NCBI GenBank assembly: GCA_014239505.1
Contig: JAAZYT010000010.1
Coordinates: 1-27,152, forward strand
Length of the DNA stretch: 27,152 nt
Source of the DNA: Fidelibacterota bacterium
GTDB taxonomy: Bacteria > Fidelibacterota > Marinisomatia > Marinisomatales > TCS55
Reading direction: 5' to 3'
The translations under genes and the position numbers were made by a program. The notes beneath the pieces were generated by a model. The model saw only the letters and a list, made by a program, of their open reading frames with translations, did no database searches and was not told where the DNA came from. Of this stretch, positions 1-8,603 are shown piece after piece; positions within the stretch are counted from its first letter, which is position 1; each line of letters starts with the position of its first letter.

Positions 1-1
1 A

Positions 2-1591
2 TTAGTATTTCTTTAATTCACCATCACGGCGCTTTGCTTTTTTAACCATATTCTCTACATCTTTCAAAAGCTGTTTTGCATCATAAATGATACCATCTTT
101 AATTGTATACTTAACGCCACCAACTCTTTCAATTTCATTTTCATCATTAATTTTAATTGCTCCAGTACCATAAAGAACTTTCAAGTTAGCAAGAGGGTTT
201 TCATCCACAATTACTAGATCTGCTAAAAGCCCTTCCTTTACCATTCCAAAATCAACTGGAGTTCCAAGTGGTTTATGAAGAGTTTCTGCACCATGTAAAG
301 TTGCAGCTCGGATAACCTCAAGAGGATGAAAGCCAGCTTCTTGAAGCAGTTCTAACTCTTCAATGTAACCAAATCCATATAGTTTATAAATGAATCCACT
401 ATCAGAGCCCGTGGTAACTCGACCACCTGCATTCTTATATTCATTTAAAAATTGCATCCAAACCTGGTAGAATTTTTTCCATGCTACTTCATCATGTGTA
501 GTCCAATCAAACCAGTAAGCACCATGCGCTCTACGACTAGGTGCAAAATAATCCCACTGAGATGGCAATGTATAAATATCATGCCATTCATCATTTCGAG
601 CTTTAGATACATCTCTACCAGCGGCATATATTGTCATGGTTGGATCCATCGTCATATCCAATTCGATCAATTCTTTTTTGAGTGACTCCCATTTTTCACC
701 ATTAGGTTTTACTAACTTCCATTGGCGAGCTACTTGACCAAATCGATGCTGTTCATTTGCATAGTTCATATCTACTGGCCATGGTTGAACATCATTGTTT
801 TCATACATTGATTCAAAAAGGCCATAGTAGTGAGTTTGAGTGCCTAGTCCAAGCCTTGCAGCATCAATCGTATTCATTCTTGCTACGCCAGTTTGACCTA
901 AATGTGCTGTTGTTCCTAATTTGTGTTTTTTTGCTTCATCAATTAAAGCAGCCATCACACTGGGCTCATATGAACCTAATTTTAATCCATCAATTCCTTT
1001 TTTTGCTGCATATTTTACCCATTTTCGTGCAGTCTGAGCATCACGAACAGGGCCACCTTTCCAATCCTTACCTTGTCCTGCACGTTGATAAGCCCAAATC
1101 CTTGGTGCTGTAATCTCATTTTTTGCTGATCGTTCTTTTTCACTTAAAGTAAATTCAAGTGAACCAAGGCCAACGCCTCTAACGGTTGTCACACCATGAG
1201 CAAGCCATAATTTATATACATATTCAGTCTCAGGTGCTTTTTGAACACTTCCAGCATGGACATGCATATCAGCAAATCCTGGCATAACATATGAACCGTG
1301 TGCATCTATTTCAAAATCTCCTTCTTTAGGACGTCGATCGTCATCTATTGGGACACCAGGATATCCAACTCCAACAATGGATGAGATGCGATTTCCTTCA
1401 ATAACAATATCCACAGGACCTCTTGGAGGACCACCAGCACCATCAATAACTGTAGCACCTCTAATTACTAATCTATTAAAAGGACCTTCTCCTTCTGCTC
1501 TATCTGGTCCAGGTGCAATTCCCTTTCGATCAGTTTGTGCGATTAATAATGAAAAAACAAATAATAATATAGATAATCTTCTTAAAAACAT
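2..1591 (-). CDS. Exported metal-dependent amidohydrolase (imidazolonepropionase-like)
   Basis: Complete 529-residue protein. Residues 1-19 form a signal peptide ending in -LLIAQ, so it is probably periplasmic or secreted. The amidohydrolase (beta/alpha)8 metal site is intact: HxH at H110/H112, a candidate bridging lysine K204 (DGLK), H230 (TTAH), H254 (TQTH) and D397 (TGSDSG). A small N-terminal beta domain precedes the barrel and a C-terminal strand domain (LADLVIVDENP) follows it. The family includes imidazolonepropionase, exported Xaa-Pro and other dipeptidases, and aryldialkylphosphatases, so the substrate cannot be named. A peptidase role would suit the neighbourhood but is speculation. 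It lies 65 bp downstream of the glycosyltransferase gene with its own strong ribosome-binding site, so it may be a separate translation or transcription unit. Its codons are visibly less AT-rich than those of the adjacent glycosyltransferase and kinase genes. Confidence 0.85.
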   Translation of the reverse strand: MFLRRLSILLFVFSLLIAQTDRKGIAPGPDRAEGEGPFNRLVIRGATVIDGAGGPPRGPVDIVIEGNRISSIVGVGYPGVPIDDDRRPKEGDFEIDAHGSYVMPGFADMHVHAGSVQKAPETEYVYKLWLAHGVTTVRGVGLGSLEFTLSEKERSAKNEITAPRIWAYQRAGQGKDWKGGPVRDAQTARKWVKYAAKKGIDGLKLGSYEPSVMAALIDEAKKHKLGTTAHLGQTGVARMNTIDAARLGLGTQTHYYGLFESMYENNDVQPWPVDMNYANEQHRFGQVARQWKLVKPNGEKWESLKKELIELDMTMDPTMTIYAAGRDVSKARNDEWHDIYTLPSQWDYFAPSRRAHGAYWFDWTTHDEVAWKKFYQVWMQFLNEYKNAGGRVTTGSDSGFIYKLYGFGYIEELELLQEAGFHPLEVIRAATLHGAETLHKPLGTPVDFGMVKEGLLADLVIVDENPLANLKVLYGTGAIKINDENEIERVGGVKYTIKDGIIYDAKQLLKDVENMVKKAKRRDGELKKY

Positions 1592-1596
1592 AGTTT

Positions 1597-1602
1597 CCTC
1601 CT
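1597..1602 (-). promoter_or_regulatory. Strong Shine-Dalgarno of the amidohydrolase gene
   Basis: On the minus strand AGGAGG stands 5 bases before the ATG at 1591. It is the best ribosome-binding site in the window; most other genes have weak or no recognisable sites and rely on overlaps. This fixes the start and suggests high expression. Confidence 0.75.
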
Positions 1603-1656
1603 CAGAAATACTTTATTTGCACACTAAATTCATATTTAATATGCTATTTAATATAC

Positions 1657-2514
1657 TCATGCTTGGTATGATAATTCATCAATCCTTTTTATAAACTTAT
1701 TATAAATATTTACTCTACCTCTTTTTTTAGCCCCATTAGCGTAAATCTTTAATTTATTTATTAGCATATTTTCCATTGCAATTCGATGTTCAGAATGAAA
1801 ATCTTGCTTTAATAACTTTTCTAACGATTTGATATGATAGCTTTCAATTCCTTCACTATTTCTTGAGAGCTGATCTTGATGTCCACCATATTTTATTATC
1901 AATGGTTTCTCAATATATATGACTGGATTATCAGAGGTAATTCGTAGCCATAAATCGTAGTCTTCACAAATGGCTAAATCTTCATCAAATCCATTTAATT
2001 TAATTAGAAGTGATTTTCTACAAATAACAGTAGAAGGTGAAATACGGCATTTATCTAAACATTTATCAAAAATAAACCCTCCAAACTTTTTGTGGGTATT
2101 TTTTTGTTTAATTTCCCTTCCATTTCTTATCCAAATTTCATTTGAATGACAAAAGTTCATTTCTGGATTTAATTCAAGTTCTGTAATTTGTTTTTGTATT
2201 TTATTTGTAACCCAAGCATCATCTGAATCCAAGAAAGCAATCCAATTAGAGCTTGCAGCCTTTATACCTGTATTACGTGCAGCACTAACTCCACTATTCG
2301 ACTGAAAAATATATTTTAGATTAGGATAGTTAGAATGAATAAACTCTGATGTCCCATCATCAGATCCATCATCTACAATAATTATTTCATTTACGCTTAT
2401 TGTTTGATTTAAAACTGATTTTATCGCTCTTTCTAAATAAATAAGGCGATTAAAGGTTGGAATAACAACTGAGATTGAGAATGAATTATCCAAATAATTT
2501 TTTGGGGTAAACAC
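1657..2514 (-). CDS. Family 2 glycosyltransferase
   Basis: A GT-A fold inverting glycosyltransferase of up to 285 residues. It has the N-terminal SVVIPTFNR strand (residues 15-23), the nucleotide-binding VDDGSDDG (47-54), the SGVSAARNTGI segment and the metal-binding DSD (96-98). A later ED-containing segment (CEDYDLWLR) is typical of GT2 enzymes acting on surface polysaccharide or glycoprotein glycans. There is no transmembrane helix, so it is likely cytoplasmic. The start is uncertain. The longest frame begins with GTG at 2514 and overlaps the nucleotidyltransferase gene by 29 bp. A TTG at 2493 would overlap by 8 bp and leave a more usual short leader before SVVIPT. Placement after a sugar kinase and a nucleotidyltransferase suggests it could use the nucleotide sugar they make; donor and acceptor are unknown. 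Confidence 0.85.
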   Translation of the reverse strand: MFTPKNYLDNSFSISVVIPTFNRLIYLERAIKSVLNQTISVNEIIIVDDGSDDGTSEFIHSNYPNLKYIFQSNSGVSAARNTGIKAASSNWIAFLDSDDAWVTNKIQKQITELELNPEMNFCHSNEIWIRNGREIKQKNTHKKFGGFIFDKCLDKCRISPSTVICRKSLLIKLNGFDEDLAICEDYDLWLRITSDNPVIYIEKPLIIKYGGHQDQLSRNSEGIESYHIKSLEKLLKQDFHSEHRIAMENMLINKLKIYANGAKKRGRVNIYNKFIKRIDELSYQA

Positions 2515-3370
2515 CTTTCTCTATCAATTTTTGAATTTCACCAACTACATATGGTTTGTCTTCTTTATAAGTAACTCCAAACCAAGATTCTGAACTATTT
2601 AAAATATGAACTGATTCATCACCAGCTTGAATTAAATCATTTATCACAGAAGGTATTAAATATTCACTTTTTAATTCAGATCCTTCTTCTTTTAAAAAAT
2701 TAATGAATTTTTCTTCAAGATAATCAAATAAGATTGGTGTAAAACCCCACATATTCATTGATACAGGCTCATCTCCTTTTAATAATTCACCATTATCTGA
2801 AGATACTCCATTATTATTTTTTTCTAAATTACTTGTTTCAACTACTGTATTAAGTTTTTCGTCTATTATGGTGCATAAACCTCTGGTAACACCTCCAAAA
2901 ATTGACAAGGTATTTTCAAGACGGAAAGTTACCATACTAAAATGATTTTCTTCCGTTTGATAGTAATCAGCTATCGTTTTAAATGACTCCCTACCATAAA
3001 AATCATCTCCATTTATAACAACAAATGGTTCATTAATATAAGTCTTTGCAGACAGTATTGCATGCCCAGTACCCCAAGGTTTTTCACGATTATTTGGCGG
3101 ACTAAATCCTGAGGGAAGATAATTAATATCTTGATAAGCAAATTCTAAATCAATTAGGTCTAAATATTTATTAGTTATTTGGGATTTAAATTGAGATTCA
3201 AAATCATCTCTTATAATAAATACAATTTTAGTAAACCCAGCTTTAATAGCATCATAGACTGAATAATCAATAATTGTTTCACCGTTTGGCCCCACCTGGT
3301 CCAATTGTTTTAAACCGCCATACCTTGATCCCATTCCAGCAGCCATTATCAATAAAGAAATATCTCTCAT
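2486..3370 (-). CDS. Sugar-1-phosphate nucleotidyltransferase
   Basis: A 294-residue NTP-transferase with the pyrophosphorylase signature AAGMGSRYGGLKQL (residues 10-23; G12, G14, R16, K21), a PWGTGHA uracil/sugar-binding-like loop (98-104) and the metal-binding aspartates of NGDD (120-123). The fold is that of enzymes joining NTP and a sugar 1-phosphate to give NDP-sugar. The GHMP sugar kinase lies just upstream with a 26-bp gap, and a galactokinase-like enzyme would supply a sugar 1-phosphate. A UDP-galactose or UDP-GalNAc pyrophosphorylase is therefore a reasonable reading, though nucleotide and sugar are not determined by the motifs. It has no hexapeptide-repeat tail, so it is not a GlmU-type bifunctional protein. 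ATG start; GTAGG lies upstream as a modest ribosome-binding site. Confidence 0.82.
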   Translation of the reverse strand: MRDISLLIMAAGMGSRYGGLKQLDQVGPNGETIIDYSVYDAIKAGFTKIVFIIRDDFESQFKSQITNKYLDLIDLEFAYQDINYLPSGFSPPNNREKPWGTGHAILSAKTYINEPFVVINGDDFYGRESFKTIADYYQTEENHFSMVTFRLENTLSIFGGVTRGLCTIIDEKLNTVVETSNLEKNNNGVSSDNGELLKGDEPVSMNMWGFTPILFDYLEEKFINFLKEEGSELKSEYLIPSVINDLIQAGDESVHILNSSESWFGVTYKEDKPYVVGEIQKLIEKGVYPKKLFG

Positions 3371-3396
3371 TAGTTTAAACCTACTTTAATAAATCA

Positions 3397-4449
3397 TTAA
3401 TTTAAAAACTTAGACCCTTCATCAGAATAAATAATTTGAGCTTTGCCACCTACACTATCAATAGCTTCTACAACTTTTTCAGAGTTATTTGGTGCATAAG
3501 CAAACATACACCCTCCACCACCTGAACCATTAATTTTTGCACCTAATGCACCTGCATTCATAGCTGCATCCATCATTTTTTCTATCTTTGGAGTACTTAC
3601 CTTTAAATCATCTCTTAAAATGGTATGGTGCTCGTACAAAAGCTTACCTATTAATCTTTTATCAATAATCTTTTTTTGTAGTTCATGCAAAGCTGATATT
3701 AATAATTCTCTATTTTTAATAGTTCCAAAATATAATTTGACCTCGTCATCATTTAAATCAGATAAATCTATATCCTCATCACATGAATGAATATTTATTA
3801 ATGGATTTTTTGTAATTAAACTTTTAAATAATTTTTGCCTACTGTCTCTACATCTTTTTAAAATTTCAAATGTATTTTTTGGCTCACCTGAGTCTGCTAA
3901 AATAAAAGGTCCTAATTTAGGATTTAATTTTTTAATAGATATTCTTGGCTGTGATTCCAGATAAATTAAGTTGCCTATAGCTGTAGAATATTGATCCATC
4001 ATTCCTCCTGGCTCATTGAATTCAGTCACTTCTGCATCAAATGCTAATTCTCCTATTTTCTTTTGATCCCAGTTTTTTGAATTATCGGCAATTTTTGATA
4101 AAAAATGAATCCAACTAACATTTAATGCTGAAGAGCTACTTGTCCCAGCATTTATAGGAATTTGACTTTTTATTTCACATTCAAAACCATTCGAGAATGT
4201 TAACCCATTTTTTTGACATATTTTGATTCCACTTTTAAAATAATCTCGTGGCTTACTATATTTTAAATCAACTAATGAAAAAAATTCAGTCTCGTTAAGA
4301 TCTGATTTCAAAATGACAACTTGTTTATCATTCCTTTGCTTTCCGGTAATACTAATTCTCAAAGAAATAGCCATTGCAATAACTGGTAAACCAAGATAGT
4401 CTTGGTGCTCACCAAAAAGACAGATTCGACCAGGAGTTGTTACTTCCAA
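3397..4449 (-). CDS. GHMP kinase, galactokinase-like
   Basis: A 350-residue GHMP-superfamily kinase with all three motifs. They are an N-terminal PGRICLFGEHQDY (residues 6-18), the ATP loop INAGTSSSSAL (99-109) and a C-terminal GSGGGGC (308-314). GEHxDY (E14, H15, D17) is the galactose-contact signature of galactokinase, and GGMMDQ places the catalytic aspartate at D152. It therefore probably makes an aldose 1-phosphate from galactose or a galactose-like sugar such as GalNAc; other GHMP sugar kinases cannot be excluded. The start is a TTG at 4449 (10-bp overlap with the symporter gene). No other start fits because the first motif begins at residue 6. The downstream nucleotidyltransferase would activate its product. 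Confidence 0.85.
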   Translation of the reverse strand: MEVTTPGRICLFGEHQDYLGLPVIAMAISLRISITGKQRNDKQVVILKSDLNETEFFSLVDLKYSKPRDYFKSGIKICQKNGLTFSNGFECEIKSQIPINAGTSSSSALNVSWIHFLSKIADNSKNWDQKKIGELAFDAEVTEFNEPGGMMDQYSTAIGNLIYLESQPRISIKKLNPKLGPFILADSGEPKNTFEILKRCRDSRQKLFKSLITKNPLINIHSCDEDIDLSDLNDDEVKLYFGTIKNRELLISALHELQKKIIDKRLIGKLLYEHHTILRDDLKVSTPKIEKMMDAAMNAGALGAKINGSGGGGCMFAYAPNNSEKVVEAIDSVGGKAQIIYSDEGSKFLN

Positions 4450-6170
4450 GTACGGAATAATCCAACTGAAGCAATAATAGAGATGCTAATTAATAAAAAC
4501 CCTGTTGAATCATTATATATTAATTGACCTACACCAAGTAAAATTCCATAAACGGCAATACTACCTAATATCATTGATAATATACCTTTAGGTATTGGCC
4601 ACGGTTCTGCTGATCTACCATCAGAGTAGTTCGCCCAACCAGGACCACCGGGATTTACTTTTTTAACAAAATTTCTCAATGTTTCTTCATCTTCTGGTGG
4701 TGTGAAATATGTTGCAAGTACCCAAACAATAGTTGTGAGAATAGAGCCAATAACAATTTTCTGCCATCCTTCTAAACCAGAATCAGTAAAATTAAAATAC
4801 CCAGCTATTAGTATTGAACTTATCATAGCAACAATTTCAGTATAAGCATTTATACGCCACCAAAACCATCTAAGTATATAAATAAGACCCGTACCTGCAC
4901 CTATCATAAGTAAAAGAGTAAATGCTTGTCCAGCACTAGTAAGTAATAAGCCCAACCCACTTCCAAGAATTATTGAAATTACTGTAAAAATACGAGCTGC
5001 TTTAACCAACTCAGATTGACTAGCATTAGGTTTAATAAATCGATGATAAAAATCGTTAACTAAATAACTTGCCCCTAGATTGAGCTGAGTACTCATAGTA
5101 CTCATAAAAGCTGCAATCAAAGAAGCTGCAACTAAACCAAGTAAACCTGAAGGCAATAATGTCAACATTGCAGGATAAGCAACATCATGGCCTAATTTGT
5201 CTGATGGTAAATTAGGAAATGCTTTTTGGATATCACTTAATTCAGGAAAAACAATTAGTGATGAAAGGGCAATTAATATCCATGGCCATGGTCTTAAAGC
5301 ATAATGGGCAACATTAAACAAAAAAGTTGCTCCAACCGCATTTTTTTCATCTTTAGCTGAAAACATCCTCTGAGCAATATAACCTCCACCTCCAGGTTCT
5401 GACCCTGGATAATAACTTGCCCACCATTGAACTGCTAAAGGAACTAGTAAAACTGGAACCCATGTGTTTGGATCAGAGAAATCAGGAAATAAAGATATTT
5501 TTTCCACAACATTTACGTGTGAAACTAAATTTGATAATCCTCCAATTTCAGGTAATCCTAATATATATAACATTCCCCAAATTGAGCCAATCATAGCTAA
5601 AGTAAATTGTATAAAATCTGTAATAATTACTGCTTTTAGCCCACCCATAGTGGAGTAAATCAATGTAATTGAACAGGCAATGCTCAACGTTAACCATCCT
5701 GGCAAACCTAGTACAATTTCTCCAAATTTTACTGCTGCTAAACTAACAGTACCCATAACTAAGACATTAAAAACTAAACCAAGATATAATGCTCTAAATC
5801 CACGAAGAAAGGCAGCTGCTTTACCACTATAACGTAATTCGTAAAATTCAATATCAGTTAATACTCCAGATCTCCGCCATAATTTTGCATAAATAAAAAC
5901 AGTTAACATTCCGGTAAGTAAAAATGCCCACCAACTCCAATTTCCTGAAACTCCATTTTGCCTTACTAAATCAGTGACTAGATTTGGAGTATCTGTTGAA
6001 AAAGTAGTGGCTACCATGCTTATACCTAATAACCACCATGGCATGTTTTGACCAGCAAGAAAAAAAGATTTAGTATCTTTTCCTGCTTGCTTTGAAGCCC
6101 AAATTCCAATAATTAATGAAAAAATGAAGTATGCACCAACAATAAACCAGTCTAAGGATGATAATATCAT
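4440..6170 (-). CDS. Sodium:solute symporter (SSS family), near GH109 and GHMP kinase
   Basis: A 576-residue inner-membrane protein with about 13-14 hydrophobic helices. It opens with LDWFIVGAYFIFSLIIGIW, followed by the SSS-typical SFFLAGQNMPWW loop, GGLKAVIITDFIQF, IAQRMFSAKDEKNAVG, and a Ser-rich helix (FMSTMSTQLNLG) where the conserved Na+ site of this family sits. Members take up sugars, amino acids, sialic acid or vitamins with Na+. The motifs do not identify the substrate. The ATG follows the GH109 stop directly (TAAATG), and the 3' end overlaps the sugar kinase gene. The most economical guess is import of the sugar released by the GH109 enzyme and phosphorylated by the kinase. It differs clearly from the second symporter in this window, so the two probably carry different substrates. 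Confidence 0.85.
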   Translation of the reverse strand: MILSSLDWFIVGAYFIFSLIIGIWASKQAGKDTKSFFLAGQNMPWWLLGISMVATTFSTDTPNLVTDLVRQNGVSGNWSWWAFLLTGMLTVFIYAKLWRRSGVLTDIEFYELRYSGKAAAFLRGFRALYLGLVFNVLVMGTVSLAAVKFGEIVLGLPGWLTLSIACSITLIYSTMGGLKAVIITDFIQFTLAMIGSIWGMLYILGLPEIGGLSNLVSHVNVVEKISLFPDFSDPNTWVPVLLVPLAVQWWASYYPGSEPGGGGYIAQRMFSAKDEKNAVGATFLFNVAHYALRPWPWILIALSSLIVFPELSDIQKAFPNLPSDKLGHDVAYPAMLTLLPSGLLGLVAASLIAAFMSTMSTQLNLGASYLVNDFYHRFIKPNASQSELVKAARIFTVISIILGSGLGLLLTSAGQAFTLLLMIGAGTGLIYILRWFWWRINAYTEIVAMISSILIAGYFNFTDSGLEGWQKIVIGSILTTIVWVLATYFTPPEDEETLRNFVKKVNPGGPGWANYSDGRSAEPWPIPKGILSMILGSIAVYGILLGVGQLIYNDSTGFLLISISIIASVGLFRTWK

Positions 6171-7511
6171 TTAGTATTTCTCATTTAACCCAAAAATAGG
6201 CTTATTCTCTTTCCATTTACCTCTGGTAAAGTCAGGAATTTTAACGGACGTACTATTTGATTGAATCGATTTTTCTGAAAGTGGTACTATTACGCTCATA
6301 CTAACAGCATCATAAACATCAATTACTGGAGATTGATTATCTTTTAAAGCTTCTATAAAAGCACGGGCAATAAAAAAATCCATTCCACCGTGCCCTGATC
6401 CAGATGCTTGGTCTTCAAATTTTTTCCAAAGCGGATGGTCATACTCCTTTAAATAAGATTCATCTTTTTCCCAGCGATGAGATTCTGGACTTCGACCTTC
6501 AATATAAATTGATTGATTATCTTTCATCCATATTCCTTTTGTTCCTTGAACTCTAAAGTTTAAACTATATGGCCTAGGAGAATTTGTATCATGACTCAAC
6601 ATAATTGTTTGTCCATTAGCACATTTTATTACAGTGGTAACAACATCACCTAGCTTAAAATCTATTTTTGCGTTTGGGTGATCCTTTCCTTCATTATTAA
6701 CAATATATTTGTGGAGTCCACGTGATTGAGTAGCGGTTGATGTTAAATGAAGCATCCTATTACCACGATTGATGTTTAACATTGGACTTATTGGTCCTAA
6801 TCCATGTGTGGGATAAAGATCTGCATTTCTGTCAACTGAATGTTGAGTCCTCCACTTAGCTTCTGAGAATCCTTTTTCACCAAACTCTACCCCTCCTCCA
6901 TAAGCTCCTTTACCATCATTGAACTTTACATGTCTTAAATCATGCTGATATCCACCTTGACAATGTAATAGTTCGCCAAATAGGTCTTGTCTTACCATAT
7001 TTAAAACAGCCATAATATCTCTTCTGTAATTTACATTTTCCATTATCATACATAATTTGCCTGACTTTTCAGACATATTTACTAAATCCCAACATTCATC
7101 AATTGTAAGTGCGGCTGGCACCTCTGTACCAACATTGCAGTCATTTTCCATAGCTGCAATAGCCATAGGGTGATGCCATTCCCATGGAGTAGCAATATAA
7201 ACACCATCTAAATCTTCTTTTGATACCATGTTTCTAAAATCTTCTGGCCCTTTTTTATAAATTTTTGGCTTGGGTCGACCTTGTTTTTCAAAAATATTTA
7301 AGACAATATCAATCATTTTTTCATCAATATCGCATATTACTGGAATATCAACATCAGGTCGATCTAATAAAAGTTTTGTCATCCACTGTCCTCGTAAACC
7401 AGTTCCAATTATTCCTATTTGTAACTTATTTGAGAAAGCAAATAAAGATGATGGGTAAAAAGAGGCAGCAGTTGCTAAAGCAGTAGTTTTTATAAATTTT
7501 CTTCTATTCAT
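6171..7511 (-). CDS. GH109-type alpha-N-acetylgalactosaminidase-like protein, Tat-exported
   Basis: A 446-residue Gfo/Idh/MocA-fold protein with a Tat signal (NRRKFIK then an Ala-rich core). The NAD-binding GxxGxG is at G33/G36/G38. Long stretches match my memory of Elizabethkingia GH109 N-acetylgalactosaminidase: PWEWHH (109-114), ENVNYRRD (158-165), GGYQHDLR (186-193), GVEFGEKGFSEAKWRT (207-222), YPTHG (Y233, H236) and the C-terminal PLSEKSI and IPDFTRGKW. GH109 enzymes hold NAD+ tightly and cleave terminal alpha-GalNAc by a redox elimination mechanism. Export with a prebound cofactor explains the Tat signal. Released GalNAc could feed the adjoining symporter and kinase. Activity on GalNAc itself is inferred, because many GH109-like homologues are untested. 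Confidence 0.82.
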   Translation of the reverse strand: MNRRKFIKTTALATAASFYPSSLFAFSNKLQIGIIGTGLRGQWMTKLLLDRPDVDIPVICDIDEKMIDIVLNIFEKQGRPKPKIYKKGPEDFRNMVSKEDLDGVYIATPWEWHHPMAIAAMENDCNVGTEVPAALTIDECWDLVNMSEKSGKLCMIMENVNYRRDIMAVLNMVRQDLFGELLHCQGGYQHDLRHVKFNDGKGAYGGGVEFGEKGFSEAKWRTQHSVDRNADLYPTHGLGPISPMLNINRGNRMLHLTSTATQSRGLHKYIVNNEGKDHPNAKIDFKLGDVVTTVIKCANGQTIMLSHDTNSPRPYSLNFRVQGTKGIWMKDNQSIYIEGRSPESHRWEKDESYLKEYDHPLWKKFEDQASGSGHGGMDFFIARAFIEALKDNQSPVIDVYDAVSMSVIVPLSEKSIQSNSTSVKIPDFTRGKWKENKPIFGLNEKY

Positions 7512-7551
7512 TTAATATCTCATTAATTATATGATTTAACTTGGGCTTATA

Positions 7552-8595
7552 TTAACTCAAAATAAATCCATCTTTCAATGGATCCTCAGGGTTTATCCAA
7601 AATGTATTTTTCCCAGTAATAAACGCATTGCCACATACTTCAGGAATGACTGATTCATAATCACCTAAGGTTGTTGTTTTTAACACTTTGACGTGAAAAT
7701 TAGAGCCTAAAATACTTTCTATGGTTAAAGTTTCTTCGTTGACAATTTCATTCCTAGCATAATGAATAGCTGCTCGGGCACTTACACCTGTTCCAGTAGG
7801 ACATCGATCTACTTCACCTTCTGCAAAAATACATACATTCCTACTGTGATTTCTTGCATCTTTTGGTGGTCCAGTAAATATTGTACCATATAAATAGTTC
7901 ATCTCTGGTTCAGTAGGGTGATTCATTTCAACTTCTTCCATTATTGCATGTTTAATTATCATACCAGCTTTTATAAGATCGTTATAACTTTTTTTGCTAC
8001 AGTCTAATCCCACTTGGTCAACATCAACAACTGCATAAAATGCACCACCAAATGCTAAATCATATTTAATCTTTCCTAATCTTGGAACATTAATTTCTGC
8101 ATTTAACTTTTGAACGAAAGATGGAACATTTTGAAATCGAACACTTTCAACTTTTCCATTTTTTACTTTTGCGAATGATCGAATAAAACCAGAAGGTACA
8201 TCCATACGAACTTCAGTCTCTGGCACGGTAATTGGGATTAAGCCAGTCTCAACAAATACTTTTGTTAAAGCGATAACAGCATGACCACAGCCTGTCGAAT
8301 AACCATCATTATGAATAAAAATAACACCAAAATGCGAATCCACGCTGTCTGGTTCTACAATAATAGCTCCATACATATCAGCATGACCTCGAGGCTCCCA
8401 TATAAGTGCCTTACGAAAATTATCAAAATCATCTTTTGCATTTTTTCTTTTTTCAAGAATGGTTTTTCCTTTCAATTCAGGATAACCAGAGATAATAATT
8501 CTTAGAGGCTCACCACCTGTATGAGCATCAATTGTCTGAATCTCAAACCACTCTTTTGATGGATTATATCTTTTAATTTGATTTAAATCAATCAA
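7552..8595 (-). CDS. Trans-3-hydroxy-L-proline dehydratase (proline racemase family)
   Basis: Proline-racemase-fold enzyme of 347 residues. DAHTGGEPLR near the N-terminus and HNDGYSTGCGHA carry the first catalytic cysteine (C103 from the proposed start). The second catalytic position reads DRCPTGTG, with threonine (T267) where racemases and 4-hydroxyproline epimerases have cysteine. The Cys/Thr pair is the signature of trans-3-hydroxy-L-proline dehydratase (human L3HYPDH type), which makes delta-1-pyrroline-2-carboxylate. The C-terminal DPLKDGFILS also resembles that enzyme. A longer frame from a GTG at 8688 would overlap the symporter gene by 85 bp and adds a Cys/Tyr-rich leader unlike the family. 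I prefer the TTG at 8595, eight bases after the symporter stop. Trans-3-hydroxyproline occurs in collagens, which ties this gene to the hydroxylysine genes upstream. Confidence 0.8.
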   Translation of the reverse strand: MIDLNQIKRYNPSKEWFEIQTIDAHTGGEPLRIIISGYPELKGKTILEKRKNAKDDFDNFRKALIWEPRGHADMYGAIIVEPDSVDSHFGVIFIHNDGYSTGCGHAVIALTKVFVETGLIPITVPETEVRMDVPSGFIRSFAKVKNGKVESVRFQNVPSFVQKLNAEINVPRLGKIKYDLAFGGAFYAVVDVDQVGLDCSKKSYNDLIKAGMIIKHAIMEEVEMNHPTEPEMNYLYGTIFTGPPKDARNHSRNVCIFAEGEVDRCPTGTGVSARAAIHYARNEIVNEETLTIESILGSNFHVKVLKTTTLGDYESVIPEVCGNAFITGKNTFWINPEDPLKDGFILS

Positions 8596-8603
8596 TGATG
8601 TCT

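Noticed and set aside
757..1113. 118-residue frame antisense to the amidohydrolase
   Set aside because: Low-complexity His/Leu/Gln-rich translation opposite a clearly real gene; no motif or ribosome-binding site.
1377..1694. 105-residue plus-strand frame reaching into the 1592-1656 gap
   Set aside because: Mostly antisense to the conserved N-terminus of the amidohydrolase; the tail is AT-rich intergenic sequence without a domain.
6171..7511. Simple sugar dehydrogenase of the Gfo/Idh/MocA family
   Set aside because: The block-by-block match is to GH109 glycosidases, including the WEWHH, YRRD and YPTHG segments, and it has a Tat signal.
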